From Peptococcaceae bacterium (GTDB taxonomy: Bacteria; Bacillota; DSM-12270; Thermacetogeniales; Thermacetogeniaceae), in NCBI GenBank assembly GCA_003160265.1, contig PLQY01000068.1, positions 629 to 6,137 of the forward strand: a stretch of DNA of 5,509 bases, given 5' to 3'. Shown in pieces: positions 1 to 5,408 of this stretch. Positions within the stretch are counted from its first letter, which is position 1. Each line of letters begins with the position of its first letter. The notes under the pieces are model-generated. The model worked only from the letters and a program-made list of their open reading frames with translations, was not told where the DNA came from and made no database searches. Both the position numbers and the translations under genes were made by a program.

Positions 1-1
1 A

Positions 2-70
2 GAGCGGGTAGTCATCTGTGGTAATATGCAAGAATCCCTGCGCGCCTATGGAAAAAAACGAATAATGTAG
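2..70 (+). CDS. Possible C-terminal tail of an unidentified upstream gene (partial)
   Basis: This frame is open from the left edge for 22 codons and ends at TAG 68-70. The tail reads ERVVICGNMQ, then ESLRAYGKKRIM. I do not recognise the family. The other two + frames hit stops within the first 25 bases, so this is the only + strand candidate. A minus-strand frame is also open across the same bases and runs off the left edge, so even the strand is uncertain. If real, the gene ends about 230 bases before hom and would be separated from it by the putative promoter at 102-130. No terminator hairpin with a T-run follows it. Confidence 0.28.
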   Translation, partial: ERVVICGNMQESLRAYGKKRIM

Positions 71-101
71 AAAAGCCTGAAGAAGCAGGAATCGACGCCT
101 G

Positions 102-130
102 TTGTCTCGAATACGCAACAGTTGTATAAG
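102..130 (+). promoter_or_regulatory. Putative sigma-A-type promoter for the hom operon
   Basis: A -35-like TTGTCT (102-107, 4 of 6 matches to TTGACA) is followed after 17 bases by a -10-like TATAAG (125-130, 5 of 6 matches to TATAAT). Transcription would begin near 137, just before the structured leader begins at 145. This is the best-spaced hexamer pair I see before hom. It is inferred from consensus only. Confidence 0.42.
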
Positions 131-198
131 ATAGAGATGCGACATGAGAAGTGAGAAACAGCGGGTGCTTCCACCCAAGGGGCGGGTAACCGGCTGGC

Positions 199-260
199 GT
201 GAGAAGTGTGATCTGGAGGGCATTAGCAAAGCCAATGCCGACTAGAATCTCACCTCTGAC
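199..260 (+). repeat. Long imperfect inverted repeat (62-nt hairpin) before hom
   Basis: The left arm 199-216 pairs with the right arm 242-260 in blocks of 2, 3, 3, 3 and 4 base pairs. These are separated by single mismatches (201/258, 205/254, 209/250) and one bulged A at 246; one pair is G-U. Inside, GGCATT 219-224 pairs perfectly with AATGCC 234-239, and GC 226-227 can also pair with GC 231-232 around an AAA loop. In all, 21 to 23 base pairs are possible. The regular placement of mismatches every fourth base on the outer side reflects the heptamer periodicity of the arms. Confidence 0.6.
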
Positions 261-275
261 ATCCTACCTCTCACA
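248..275 (+). repeat. Tandem degenerate 7-mer repeats (TCTCACM type)
   Basis: Four consecutive heptamers can be read: TCTCACC (248-254), TCTGACA (255-261), TCCTACC (262-268) and TCTCACA (269-275). A fifth, weaker unit, TCCCAGC, follows. Complementary heptamers (GTGAGA-AGTG type) occur at 143-156 and 198-211. The array explains why the leader is so self-complementary. Confidence 0.5.
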
Positions 276-287
276 TCCCAGCAAAGT

Positions 288-294
288 AGGTGAG
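288..294 (+). promoter_or_regulatory. hom ribosome binding site, complementary to a leader segment
   Basis: AGGTGAG lies 6 bases before the ATG at 301 and fixes that start over the longer reading frame opening at 199. CTCACCT at 249-255 is an exact 7-base complement and could mask this site when it is not held in the 199-260 hairpin. Confidence 0.75.
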
Positions 295-300
295 GCAGCA

Positions 301-1605
301 ATGTCTGAAGTGATCGGGATTGGCCTGATGGGCGTGGGAACCGTAGGGTCGGGCGTGGTCAAGCTGCTCCAGGCGAATGAGGACCAGATCGCGCAGCGCG
401 CCGGAGGGCGTGTGGTGATCAGGAAAGTCCTGGAACGGGATGCGGAAAAGCTGCGAGTTCTGGGTCTGACGGACGTGGGCACAGACTGCTGGCAGGATCT
501 CCTGGAAGATCCGGAAATCCAGATAATCGTGGAGTTGCTGGGGGGCATCGAACCGGCCCGCACTTACCTGGTAGAAGCGCTACGCAAGGGTAAACACGTG
601 GTGACCGCCAACAAGGATCTGGTTGCCGCTCACGGAAGGGATCTATTTGAGGCCGCCGCTGCCACCAGTTCGGACCTGTACTTCGAGGCCAGCGTCGGTG
701 GCGGCATTCCGGTGATCAGGGTCTTGAAGGAGAGTTTGGCTGCCAACCGGATCGAGGCAGTCATCGGCATAGTAAACGGCACCACCAACTATATCCTTAC
801 CCGCATGGGTAACGAGGGAATCGATTTCGAAACGGCGCTTTCCGCGGCCCAAGCCGCCGGCTATGCGGAGGCGGACCCGAGCGCCGACGTGGAAGGCTTG
901 GATGCTGCCAGGAAGATCGCCATCCTGGCTTCTATCGCGTTCAACACCCGCATCACTCCCGACAATGTTTTCGTTGAAGGGATCACCAGGGTCACTCCCC
1001 AGGACATCAGCTACGCCCAGGAACTCGGATATGTGATCAAGTTGCTGGCGATCGCCAGGGAACAGGACGAGGTGGAGGTCCGGGTGCACCCGGCCCTGCT
1101 GCCCAAGAGCCATCCCCTGGCGAGCGTTCAGGGTGTGTTCAACGCCATCTTTGTCCAGGGTGATGCGGTGGGGGAGACCATGTTCTATGGTCAGGGTGCC
1201 GGGCAGATGCCTACTGCCAGCGCCGTGGTGGGTGACGTGATGGAGATCGTCCACAACCTGAACAGCAACAGCACGGGGCGTTTTTCCTGCACCTGTTTTT
1301 ACGAGAAAAAGATCAGGCCGAAGGGGCAGTTTCACAGCAAGTATTACGTCCGCCTGGTGGTGAGGGACCAGCCCGGAGTGCTCGCCAGTATTGCCGGAGT
1401 GTTCGGGAATCACAGGGTAAGCCTGGAATCGGTGATCCAGAAGCGGACTCTGAGCGTCTCGGGCTTCTCCATGGCCGAGTTGGTACTGGTCACTCATGAG
1501 GTCGAGGAGCAGGACGTCCAGGATGCCCTGGCGGTGATCAGGGGCCTCTCGATTGTCGGTTCGGTGGAGAATGTGATCCGGGTCGAGGGAGGGGGCCGTG
1601 ACTGA
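301..1605 (+). CDS. hom: Homoserine dehydrogenase with C-terminal ACT domain
   Basis: This cytoplasmic enzyme reduces L-aspartate-4-semialdehyde to L-homoserine with NAD(P)H, at the branch toward threonine and methionine. The protein is 434 residues, the usual length for the monofunctional ACT-bearing form. The N-terminal Rossmann fold shows GVGTVGSGV at residues 11-19. The ANK motif places the conserved lysine at K105. The family signature is clear at 181-205: E190, D196, D201 and K205 have the same spacing as the yeast active-site residues E208, D214, D219 and K223. A C-terminal ACT domain starts near residue 349 ([14 protein letters not shown]), which in this family usually mediates threonine feedback. 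The ATG at 301 is chosen because AGGTGAG sits 6 bases upstream; the frame also runs back to 199, but that extension lies in the leader, lacks a good SD and precedes the Rossmann start. The stop codon overlaps the thrC start as TGATG, which suggests translational coupling. It is not fused to aspartokinase. Confidence 0.97.
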   Translation: MSEVIGIGLMGVGTVGSGVVKLLQANEDQIAQRAGGRVVIRKVLERDAEKLRVLGLTDVGTDCWQDLLEDPEIQIIVELLGGIEPARTYLVEALRKGKHVVTANKDLVAAHGRDLFEAAAATSSDLYFEASVGGGIPVIRVLKESLAANRIEAVIGIVNGTTNYILTRMGNEGIDFETALSAAQAAGYAEADPSADVEGLDAARKIAILASIAFNTRITPDNVFVEGITRVTPQDISYAQELGYVIKLLAIAREQDEVEVRVHPALLPKSHPLASVQGVFNAIFVQGDAVGETMFYGQGAGQMPTASAVVGDVMEIVHNLNSNSTGRFSCTCFYEKKIRPKGQFHSKYYVRLVVRDQPGVLASIAGVFGNHRVSLESVIQKRTLSVSGFSMAELVLVTHEVEEQDVQDALAVIRGLSIVGSVENVIRVEGGGRD

Positions 1606-2669
1606 TGACCTGGCGCGGGGTAATCGACGCCTATCGATCTTTCCTGCCCATTAGCGGGCAGACACCCGTGGTCACCCTCTATGAGGGAAATACTCTGCTG
1701 CTGCCCGCCCCCAGGCTGGCCACGCAGTTCGGGGTCGACATCTACCTGAAGTTTGAGGGCCAGCATCCCACCGGTTCCTTTAAGGACCGGGGGATGACGG
1801 TGGCCGTCAGCAAGGCGGTGGAGAATGGATCGCAGGCAATCATGTGCGCCTCCACCGGGAATACATCAGCCTCTGCAGCCGCCTACGCAGCCAGGGCTGG
1901 AATCAAATGCGTCGTCCTGGTGCCCGCCGGCTATGTCGCCCTGGGCAAACTCGCCCAGGCGCTGATCTACGGCGCTGAAGTCATTGCCATTCACGGCAAC
2001 TTTGATGCCGCCCTGAAACTGGTGCGCCAGATCACCGAGTCCTACCCGCTGACGCTGGTCAATTCCTTGAACCCGCATCGCATTGAAGGGCAGAAGACCG
2101 CTGCCTTCGAGGTCTGCGACCAGTTGGGTTCGGCCCCGGACTACCTGGCCCTGCCGGTTGGCAACGCCGGCAATATCACTGCCTACTGGAAGGGTTTCCA
2201 GGAGTACCGGGAGGCGGGGCGCAGCGACAGCCTGCCGCAAATGCTGGGGTTTCAGGCAGCGGGCGCGGCGCCGATCGTTGACGGCAGGTTGGTGCCCGAG
2301 CCGCGGACGGTGGCGACGGCGATCCGGATCGGCAATCCCGCCAGTTGGCAGAAGGCTGTACAGGCGCTGGAAGAGTCTCACGGCCGGATCGAAAAGGTGA
2401 CTGACGAGGAGATCATCGAGGCCTACAAGATGGTCGCCCGCCTGGAAGGTCTTTTTGTGGAACCCGCATCGGCGGCAGCCCTGGCCGGGGTCGCCAAGCT
2501 GGCTAAAACGGGCTTCTTCCCCCCTGGCAGCCGCCTTGTGTGTATCATGACCGGCCACGGTTTGAAGGACCCCGATACCACCCTGAATACCTGCAAGCTG
2601 CAGCCCAGGGTGGTCCCCGGCGAACAGCAGGCGGTCATGGAATTGTTGCATGACTTGAACGTGATTTGA
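1605..2669 (+). CDS. thrC: Threonine synthase (PLP-dependent, short form)
   Basis: This enzyme converts O-phospho-L-homoserine to L-threonine and phosphate, the last step of the pathway, in the cytoplasm. The protein is 354 residues, typical of the short bacterial class and much shorter than the enteric or yeast form. It is a fold-type II PLP enzyme. The cofactor lysine is K60 in [10 protein letters not shown]. The Asn loop is ASTGNTSAS at 82-90. The phosphate-binding loop is PVGNAGN at 184-190. The C-terminal TGHGLKD at 316-322 supplies the polar residue that faces the pyridine nitrogen. The phosphate-substrate context (thrB next door) and GSFKDRG favour threonine synthase over threonine dehydratase. 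The ATG at 1605 shares its A with the hom stop; a purine tract (GGGAGGGGG, 1587-1595) in the end of hom serves as its SD. The product is used downstream by no other gene here. Confidence 0.96.
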   Translation: MTWRGVIDAYRSFLPISGQTPVVTLYEGNTLLLPAPRLATQFGVDIYLKFEGQHPTGSFKDRGMTVAVSKAVENGSQAIMCASTGNTSASAAAYAARAGIKCVVLVPAGYVALGKLAQALIYGAEVIAIHGNFDAALKLVRQITESYPLTLVNSLNPHRIEGQKTAAFEVCDQLGSAPDYLALPVGNAGNITAYWKGFQEYREAGRSDSLPQMLGFQAAGAAPIVDGRLVPEPRTVATAIRIGNPASWQKAVQALEESHGRIEKVTDEEIIEAYKMVARLEGLFVEPASAAALAGVAKLAKTGFFPPGSRLVCIMTGHGLKDPDTTLNTCKLQPRVVPGEQQAVMELLHDLNVI

Positions 2670-2670
2670 G

Positions 2671-2680
2671 CAGGCGCCTG
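2671..2680 (+). repeat. Perfect 10-bp palindrome in the thrC-thrB gap
   Basis: CAGGCGCCTG is its own reverse complement and lies just after the thrC stop. As RNA it could form only three pairs around a GCGC loop, and no T-run follows, so it is not a terminator. It may be chance or a small protein-binding site. Confidence 0.3.
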
Positions 2681-2709
2681 TATGCACACCTACACATGGA
2701 CGAAAGAAC

Positions 2710-2715
2710 AGGTGA
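2710..2715 (+). promoter_or_regulatory. thrB ribosome binding site (decides a GTG start)
   Basis: AGGTGA is placed 7 bases before GTG at 2723. No ATG lies nearby in this frame before the conserved N-terminal sequence, so the GTG is well supported. Confidence 0.7.
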
Positions 2716-2722
2716 TTGAGAA

Positions 2723-3664
2723 GTGGGTCGAAAGGCCATAGTCAGGGTGCCGGCGAGCGTGGCCAACTTGGGGTCGGGTTTCGACGCCATGGGGATGGCC
2801 CTGAACCTGTACAACGTGGTGGAATTGGAAGAAACAGACGCTGGATACCAGATCGAGATGACGGGAGAGGGGGAGCAGACTCTCCCCAGGGACCAGAGCA
2901 ACCTGGTGGCACAGGCGATCAGCCGGCTTTTCGAGGTTACCTCCCACCAGATATCCGGATGGCGGCTGCGTTTGACCAACAATATTCCACTGCAGAGCGG
3001 CCTGGGCAGCAGCGCCGCCGCTATTGTCGGCGGTTTGGTGGCGGCCAATGCCGTAGCCGGATACCCCCTTTCCCTGAAACAGATTCTCTCCCAGGCGATC
3101 GCCCTGGAAGGGCATCCGGACAATGCAGCCGCCGCCCTGTTGGGCGGGGTGGTGGTGATCGTGCCGGAGGAGAACGCTGCCGCAGACAATGCAAGCGCCG
3201 CGCCCGACTACCTGTACACCTGTTTCAAGCCGCCCGCGGACCTCGTGGCGTATACAGTGATCCCCGGGTTCACCCTGTCCACCAGCTTGGCCAGGCATAT
3301 TCTGCCGGAGCAGGTGTCTTTAAAGGACGCGGTCTTCAACCTGGCACGGGCAGCCATGCTGGCCATGGCCCTGCGTGACGGGGACTGGGACAAGCTGGGC
3401 ACTGCCACGCAGGACCGCATCCATCAACCATACCGCGCCCACCTGATCCAGGGTCTGGATGAAATGCTTCAGGCGGCGCGGCTGGCAGGCGCCTATGGCG
3501 CCTTTCTGGGTGGGGCCGGCCCCTCGGTGGTTGCCCTGGGGCCCCCTGGTTCCAAAGCGGGAGAAGTGATGCGCAAAGTATTCATGGCTCATGGAGTCGA
3601 AGCCAGGGTACTGGAGTTGCAACCGAGTCCTTTCGGCGCATATGCTGAAATATCTTCACTTTGA
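2723..3664 (+). CDS. thrB: Homoserine kinase (GHMP kinase family)
   Basis: This enzyme uses ATP to phosphorylate the side-chain hydroxyl of L-homoserine, giving the O-phosphohomoserine that ThrC consumes. The protein is 313 residues, normal for ThrB. All three GHMP motifs are visible. The N-terminal motif is [19 protein letters not shown] (9-27). The glycine/serine-rich ATP-phosphate loop is [12 protein letters not shown] (89-100), followed by EGHPDN (129-134) with a candidate metal-binding E129. The C-terminal motif is [14 protein letters not shown] (259-272). The sequence around motif 1 and EGHPDN identifies homoserine kinase rather than mevalonate or galactokinase relatives. It starts with GTG, 53 bases after thrC, with no terminator between, so it should be in the same transcript. 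It is soluble, with no signal peptide or membrane segment. A short acidic, alanine-rich insert ([14 protein letters not shown], 149-162) probably forms a surface loop. Confidence 0.96.
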   Translation: MGRKAIVRVPASVANLGSGFDAMGMALNLYNVVELEETDAGYQIEMTGEGEQTLPRDQSNLVAQAISRLFEVTSHQISGWRLRLTNNIPLQSGLGSSAAAIVGGLVAANAVAGYPLSLKQILSQAIALEGHPDNAAAALLGGVVVIVPEENAAADNASAAPDYLYTCFKPPADLVAYTVIPGFTLSTSLARHILPEQVSLKDAVFNLARAAMLAMALRDGDWDKLGTATQDRIHQPYRAHLIQGLDEMLQAARLAGAYGAFLGGAGPSVVALGPPGSKAGEVMRKVFMAHGVEARVLELQPSPFGAYAEISSL

Positions 3665-3715
3665 AAAATCCGCTCCTCACTCTCGTGGCATACCGGTGAG
3701 TCAGGGTCGGAACGT

Positions 3716-3722
3716 GGGAGGG
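3716..3722 (+). promoter_or_regulatory. lysC (alpha) ribosome binding site
   Basis: GGGAGGG ends 9 bases before GTG at 3732. It supports that start over in-frame upstream ATGs (for example 3591), which lie inside thrB and would add residues unlike any aspartokinase N-terminus. Confidence 0.7.
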
Positions 3723-3731
3723 TTCTTAGTC

Positions 3732-4952
3732 GTGCCGATCATCGTTCAGAAATTTGGGGGTACATCGGTCGCCGATCCTGACCTGATCAGGAACGTGGCA
3801 CGCCGGGTGGCGAAAACCAGGGACCAGGGCAAGCAGGTGATCGTGGTGGTCTCGGCCATGGGCCATACCACCGACAGGCTCGTCGAACTGGCCAGAGCGG
3901 TAGGTGACTGCACCCCGGAGCGGGAGATGGACATGCTTCTGGCAACAGGCGAGCAGGTTACTATCGCCCTGCTGGCCATAGCCCTGACAGGGATGGGTTA
4001 TCCCGCCATCTCCCTGACCGGCGCCCAGGCCGGTATCATTACTGATAATGCCCACAACAGGGCCAGGATCGTGTCTGTAGATCAGGAGCGGATCAGGCAA
4101 GAGCTGGAGAAAGGTCAGATCGTGGTGGTGGCCGGTTTCCAGGGGATAGACGGCCGGAACGAGACGACCACCCTCGGCCGGGGCGGTTCGGATACCACCG
4201 CGGTGGCTCTGGCAGCGGCTTTGAATGCAGAGGTCTGCGAGATCTACACTGATGTGGACGGCGTCTATACCGCAGACCCGCGCCTCGTACCGGAGGCTAT
4301 GAAGATTGACTGTATTTCCTATGACGAGATGCTGGAACTGGCCAGCCTTGGCGCCCTGGTCCTGCAGGCGCGCTCGGTGGAGTATGCCAAGCACTACGGG
4401 GTCACCATCCACGTCAGGTCCAGTTTCAATGATAACCGGGGTACATTGGTGAAGGAGGTTTCCGGCATGGAAGAGTGTCGCCAACTGAGCGGGGTGGCTC
4501 ACGATGTCAATGTAGCAAAGATCGGACTTTTCGATGTTCCCGACCGGCCGGGGATCGCCAAGCATCTGTTCAAGGCGCTGGCTGCCGAAAAGGTCGACGT
4601 CGACATGATCATTCAGAGTTGGATGCGCAGCGGGAAGAACGATATCGTGTTTACGGTCACCAGGGACGACCTTCCCAGGGCTCTCCCGGTGGTTAAAAGA
4701 GTAGTTGGAGAGGTCGGGGCGGCGGGGATGGACTACAATGACCATATGGCCAAGGTGTCGATCGTGGGGGCCGGCATGGTCTCCAACCCTGGTGTCGCTG
4801 CCGACATGTTCGAGGTGTTGGCCAAAGAGAATATCAATATCAACATGATCAGCACCTCGGAGATCAAGATCTCCTGCGTCATTGAGGAGGATGAGGTGAT
4901 CAGGGCAGTCAAAGCTATTCACGCCAGGATGATCGAGAAACAACCTGCATGA
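3732..4952 (+). CDS. lysC: Aspartokinase, alpha subunit (full length), with tandem ACT domains
   Basis: This enzyme phosphorylates L-aspartate with ATP to give 4-phospho-L-aspartate, the committed step to lysine, diaminopimelate, threonine and methionine. The protein is 406 residues from the GTG start, matching monofunctional class enzymes such as Bacillus AK II. Kinase-domain motifs are VQKFGGTS (5-12), SAMG (41-44), LLATGEQV with E74 (69-76), GRGGSDTTA (149-157) and [13 protein letters not shown] (172-184). The regulatory half has two ACT domains: about 264-335 ([11 protein letters not shown]) and about 340-402 (VSIVGAGM, then [13 protein letters not shown]). Lysine, threonine or concerted Lys+Thr feedback are all possible; I cannot decide from sequence. 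The gene lies 67 bases after thrB with no terminator between. An independent start at codon 246 would also yield the ACT half alone. No lysine riboswitch is seen before it, which fits its inclusion in a threonine operon. Confidence 0.96.
   Translation: MPIIVQKFGGTSVADPDLIRNVARRVAKTRDQGKQVIVVVSAMGHTTDRLVELARAVGDCTPEREMDMLLATGEQVTIALLAIALTGMGYPAISLTGAQAGIITDNAHNRARIVSVDQERIRQELEKGQIVVVAGFQGIDGRNETTTLGRGGSDTTAVALAAALNAEVCEIYTDVDGVYTADPRLVPEAMKIDCISYDEMLELASLGALVLQARSVEYAKHYGVTIHVRSSFNDNRGTLVKEVSGMEECRQLSGVAHDVNVAKIGLFDVPDRPGIAKHLFKALAAEKVDVDMIIQSWMRSGKNDIVFTVTRDDLPRALPVVKRVVGEVGAAGMDYNDHMAKVSIVGAGMVSNPGVAADMFEVLAKENININMISTSEIKISCVIEEDEVIRAVKAIHARMIEKQPA
4452..4459 (+). promoter_or_regulatory. 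Internal ribosome binding site for aspartokinase beta subunit
   Basis: AAGGAGGT is a perfect 8-base match to the 16S anti-SD. It lies 7 bases before the in-frame ATG at 4467. It is a better SD than the one serving the full-length GTG start, and it encodes the K-E-V residues of the linker between the kinase and ACT domains. Confidence 0.85.
4467..4952 (+). CDS. lysC: Aspartokinase beta subunit (internal in-frame start within lysC)
   Basis: The ATG at 4467 is codon 246 of lysC and is in frame. Preceded by a perfect SD, it would yield a 161-residue protein made of the two ACT domains only. Bacillus subtilis AK II and the Corynebacterium and Thermus enzymes are known to be alpha2beta2, with the beta chain translated from such an internal start near this same codon. 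The beta chain carries no kinase motif; its role is to pair its ACT domains with those of alpha and bind the feedback amino acid. The initiating sequence [10 protein letters not shown] begins in the linker just before the first ACT domain. The product is inferred from the SD, the start and the family precedent; no protein evidence is available here. Confidence 0.82.
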   Translation: MEECRQLSGVAHDVNVAKIGLFDVPDRPGIAKHLFKALAAEKVDVDMIIQSWMRSGKNDIVFTVTRDDLPRALPVVKRVVGEVGAAGMDYNDHMAKVSIVGAGMVSNPGVAADMFEVLAKENININMISTSEIKISCVIEEDEVIRAVKAIHARMIEKQPA

Positions 4953-4995
4953 GCCGTATCGGATGATGCCAGATTCAAGAAGCGGCGCCTGAACG

Positions 4996-5018
4996 CTCAA
5001 CCGTTTCAACCTTCAACT
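4996..5018 (+). repeat. Short YTCAACN heptamer repeats before tRNA-Pro
   Basis: Three related heptamers occur: CTCAACC (4996-5002), TTCAACC (5005-5011) and TTCAACT (5012-5018). The last two are directly adjacent, and the last base of the third is the first base of the tRNA -35 hexamer. The unit differs in sequence from the TCTCACM heptamers before hom but has the same length. Confidence 0.4.
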
Positions 5019-5046
5019 TGACTTCGGCAGCCAAAGCGAATAAAAT
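5018..5046 (+). promoter_or_regulatory. Promoter of tRNA-Pro
   Basis: TTGACT (5018-5023, 5 of 6) and TAAAAT (5041-5046, 5 of 6) are separated by the ideal 17 bases. Transcription would start near 5053, only a few bases before the mature 5' end at 5056. No terminator separates this from lysC, so the tRNA may also be reached by read-through. Confidence 0.75.
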
Positions 5047-5055
5047 TTAAGTGAT

Positions 5056-5132
5056 CAGGGTGTAGCTCAGCTTGGTAGAGCGCTTGCTTGGGGTGCAAGA
5101 GGTCGTGGGTTCAAGTCCCGCCACTCTGACCA
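5056..5132 (+). tRNA. tRNA-Pro, anticodon GGG, CCA encoded
   Basis: The 77-base cloverleaf is complete. The acceptor stem CAGGGTG (5056-5062) pairs with CACTCTG (5122-5128) with one G-U, discriminator A5129 and encoded CCA at 5130-5132. The D stem is GCTC/GAGC (5065-5068, 5078-5081). The anticodon stem CTTGC/GCAAG (5083-5087, 5095-5099) holds the loop TTGGGGT, giving anticodon GGG at 5090-5092 with G37, as expected for proline. The T stem GTGGG/CCCGC encloses TTCAAGT. The C1-G72 pair is a bacterial tRNA-Pro identity feature. It reads CCC and CCU codons. Confidence 0.97.
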
Positions 5133-5142
5133 TCTGAAAATG

Positions 5143-5170
5143 AACGGGGGAGAAAGATGCCCCGTTTTTT
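5143..5170 (+). terminator. Factor-independent terminator after tRNA-Pro
   Basis: AACGGGG (5143-5149) pairs with CCCCGTT (5160-5166) around a 10-base loop, and the run TTTTTT at 5165-5170 follows. It lies 10 bases after the CCA end and is the only good terminator I see in the window, so it probably ends both the tRNA transcript and any read-through from lysC. Confidence 0.88.
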
Positions 5171-5182
5171 ATTATCTCTGAG

Positions 5183-5329
5183 TCCAAACAGGGAAACTCG
5201 ACAGGATTCTTCAAAAAGGGAGATGATCTTCCCGGTGGAACAGTCGGTGAGTTTCATCTCTGATTCGGACGGGTACGGTGGCTGCGGGTAGGTGATGTTG
5301 CCGGGGCGTAGGCCGGGGAGATTGGCGTA
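5183..5329 (-). pseudogene. Possible minus-strand gene remnant, unidentified
   Basis: On the minus strand this stretch is open after a TAA at 5332-5330 and has GC-rich third positions like the real genes here. It includes the peptides LPGLRPGNITYPQPPYPS and EMKLTDCSTGKIISLFEE (ATG at 5257-5255). The same frame then runs on through the terminator and into the tRNA, to a TGA at 5113-5111, so it cannot be an intact gene in its present form. There is no good SD before the ATG. I do not recognise the family; a decayed mobile-element or other gene fragment would fit, and so would chance. Confidence 0.22.
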
Positions 5330-5365
5330 TTAACCGGTCAGGCCGCCGAATTAGGGCAAAAAATA

Positions 5366-5408
5366 TTATTGACATTTATTGACGAAGTGCTAAAAACCCT
5401 AAGATATC
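5366..5408 (+). promoter_or_regulatory. Possible promoter with a duplicated -35 element
   Basis: TTATTGAC occurs twice, at 5366-5373 and 5376-5383, giving TTGACA (5369-5374, perfect -35) and TTGACG (5379-5384) exactly one helical turn apart. The -10 candidates are weaker: TAAAAA at 5391-5396 (16-base spacer from the first) or GATATC at 5403-5408 (18-base spacer from the second). It would drive rightward transcription toward a gene outside the window. Confidence 0.38.

Larger units (their letters stand above)
145..280 (+). ncRNA. Candidate structured 5' leader (cis-regulatory RNA) of hom
   Basis: The leader can fold into a branched structure. The outer stem pairs 145-156 with 269-280; its core is GTGAGA 151-156 with TCTCAC 269-274, with two single mismatches outside. 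A small hairpin pairs GGGTG 163-167 with CACCC 172-176. A long imperfect hairpin at 199-260 closes the third branch. The hom SD lies only 8 bases downstream of the structure. I see no T-box GGTGGNACC motif, no lysine-riboswitch core and no run of T after a hairpin, so any control would act on translation or by an unknown route. An alternative is a degenerate intergenic heptamer repeat whose arms pair because they are repeats. Function is inferred, not shown. Confidence 0.35.

Noticed and set aside
144..245. A 33-codon frame in the hom leader (ATG 144, TAG 243-245) as a threonine/isoleucine attenuator peptide
   Set aside because: It has only one Thr and one Ile codon, no SD, and no terminator hairpin follows; it overlaps the self-complementary region, which better explains the sequence.
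199..300. N-terminal extension of Hom starting at 199
   Set aside because: The added 34 residues do not resemble the family, lie in the structured leader, and lack an SD as well placed as AGGTGAG before the ATG at 301.
137..300. T-box, SAM or lysine riboswitch upstream of hom
   Set aside because: The conserved T-box GGTGGNACC bulge, the S-box core and the lysine-riboswitch core are all absent by eye.
643..1497. Long minus-strand frames opposite hom, thrC, thrB and lysC (for example 643-1497, 1866-2687, 2690-3298, 3726-5009)
   Set aside because: They mirror strongly conserved enzymes on the + strand, have His/Gly/Gln-rich peptides typical of antisense shadows, and show no recognisable domain.
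3676..3700. CTCAC/GTGAG inverted repeat in the thrB-lysC gap as a terminator
   Set aside because: Only five pairs with a 15-base loop and no T-run; too weak for termination.
3591..3731. lysC starting at ATG 3591 inside thrB
   Set aside because: The extension overlaps the conserved end of thrB in another frame and aspartokinases start directly before [11 protein letters not shown] 3732 has a proper SD.
416..5060. Repeated TGATCAGG words through the operon and into the tRNA (near 416, 713, 1535, 3784, 4898, 5053)
   Set aside because: In the genes they encode Ile-Arg with ATC AGG codons at natural positions; the tRNA copy is coincidental. This reflects codon choice and not a dispersed site.
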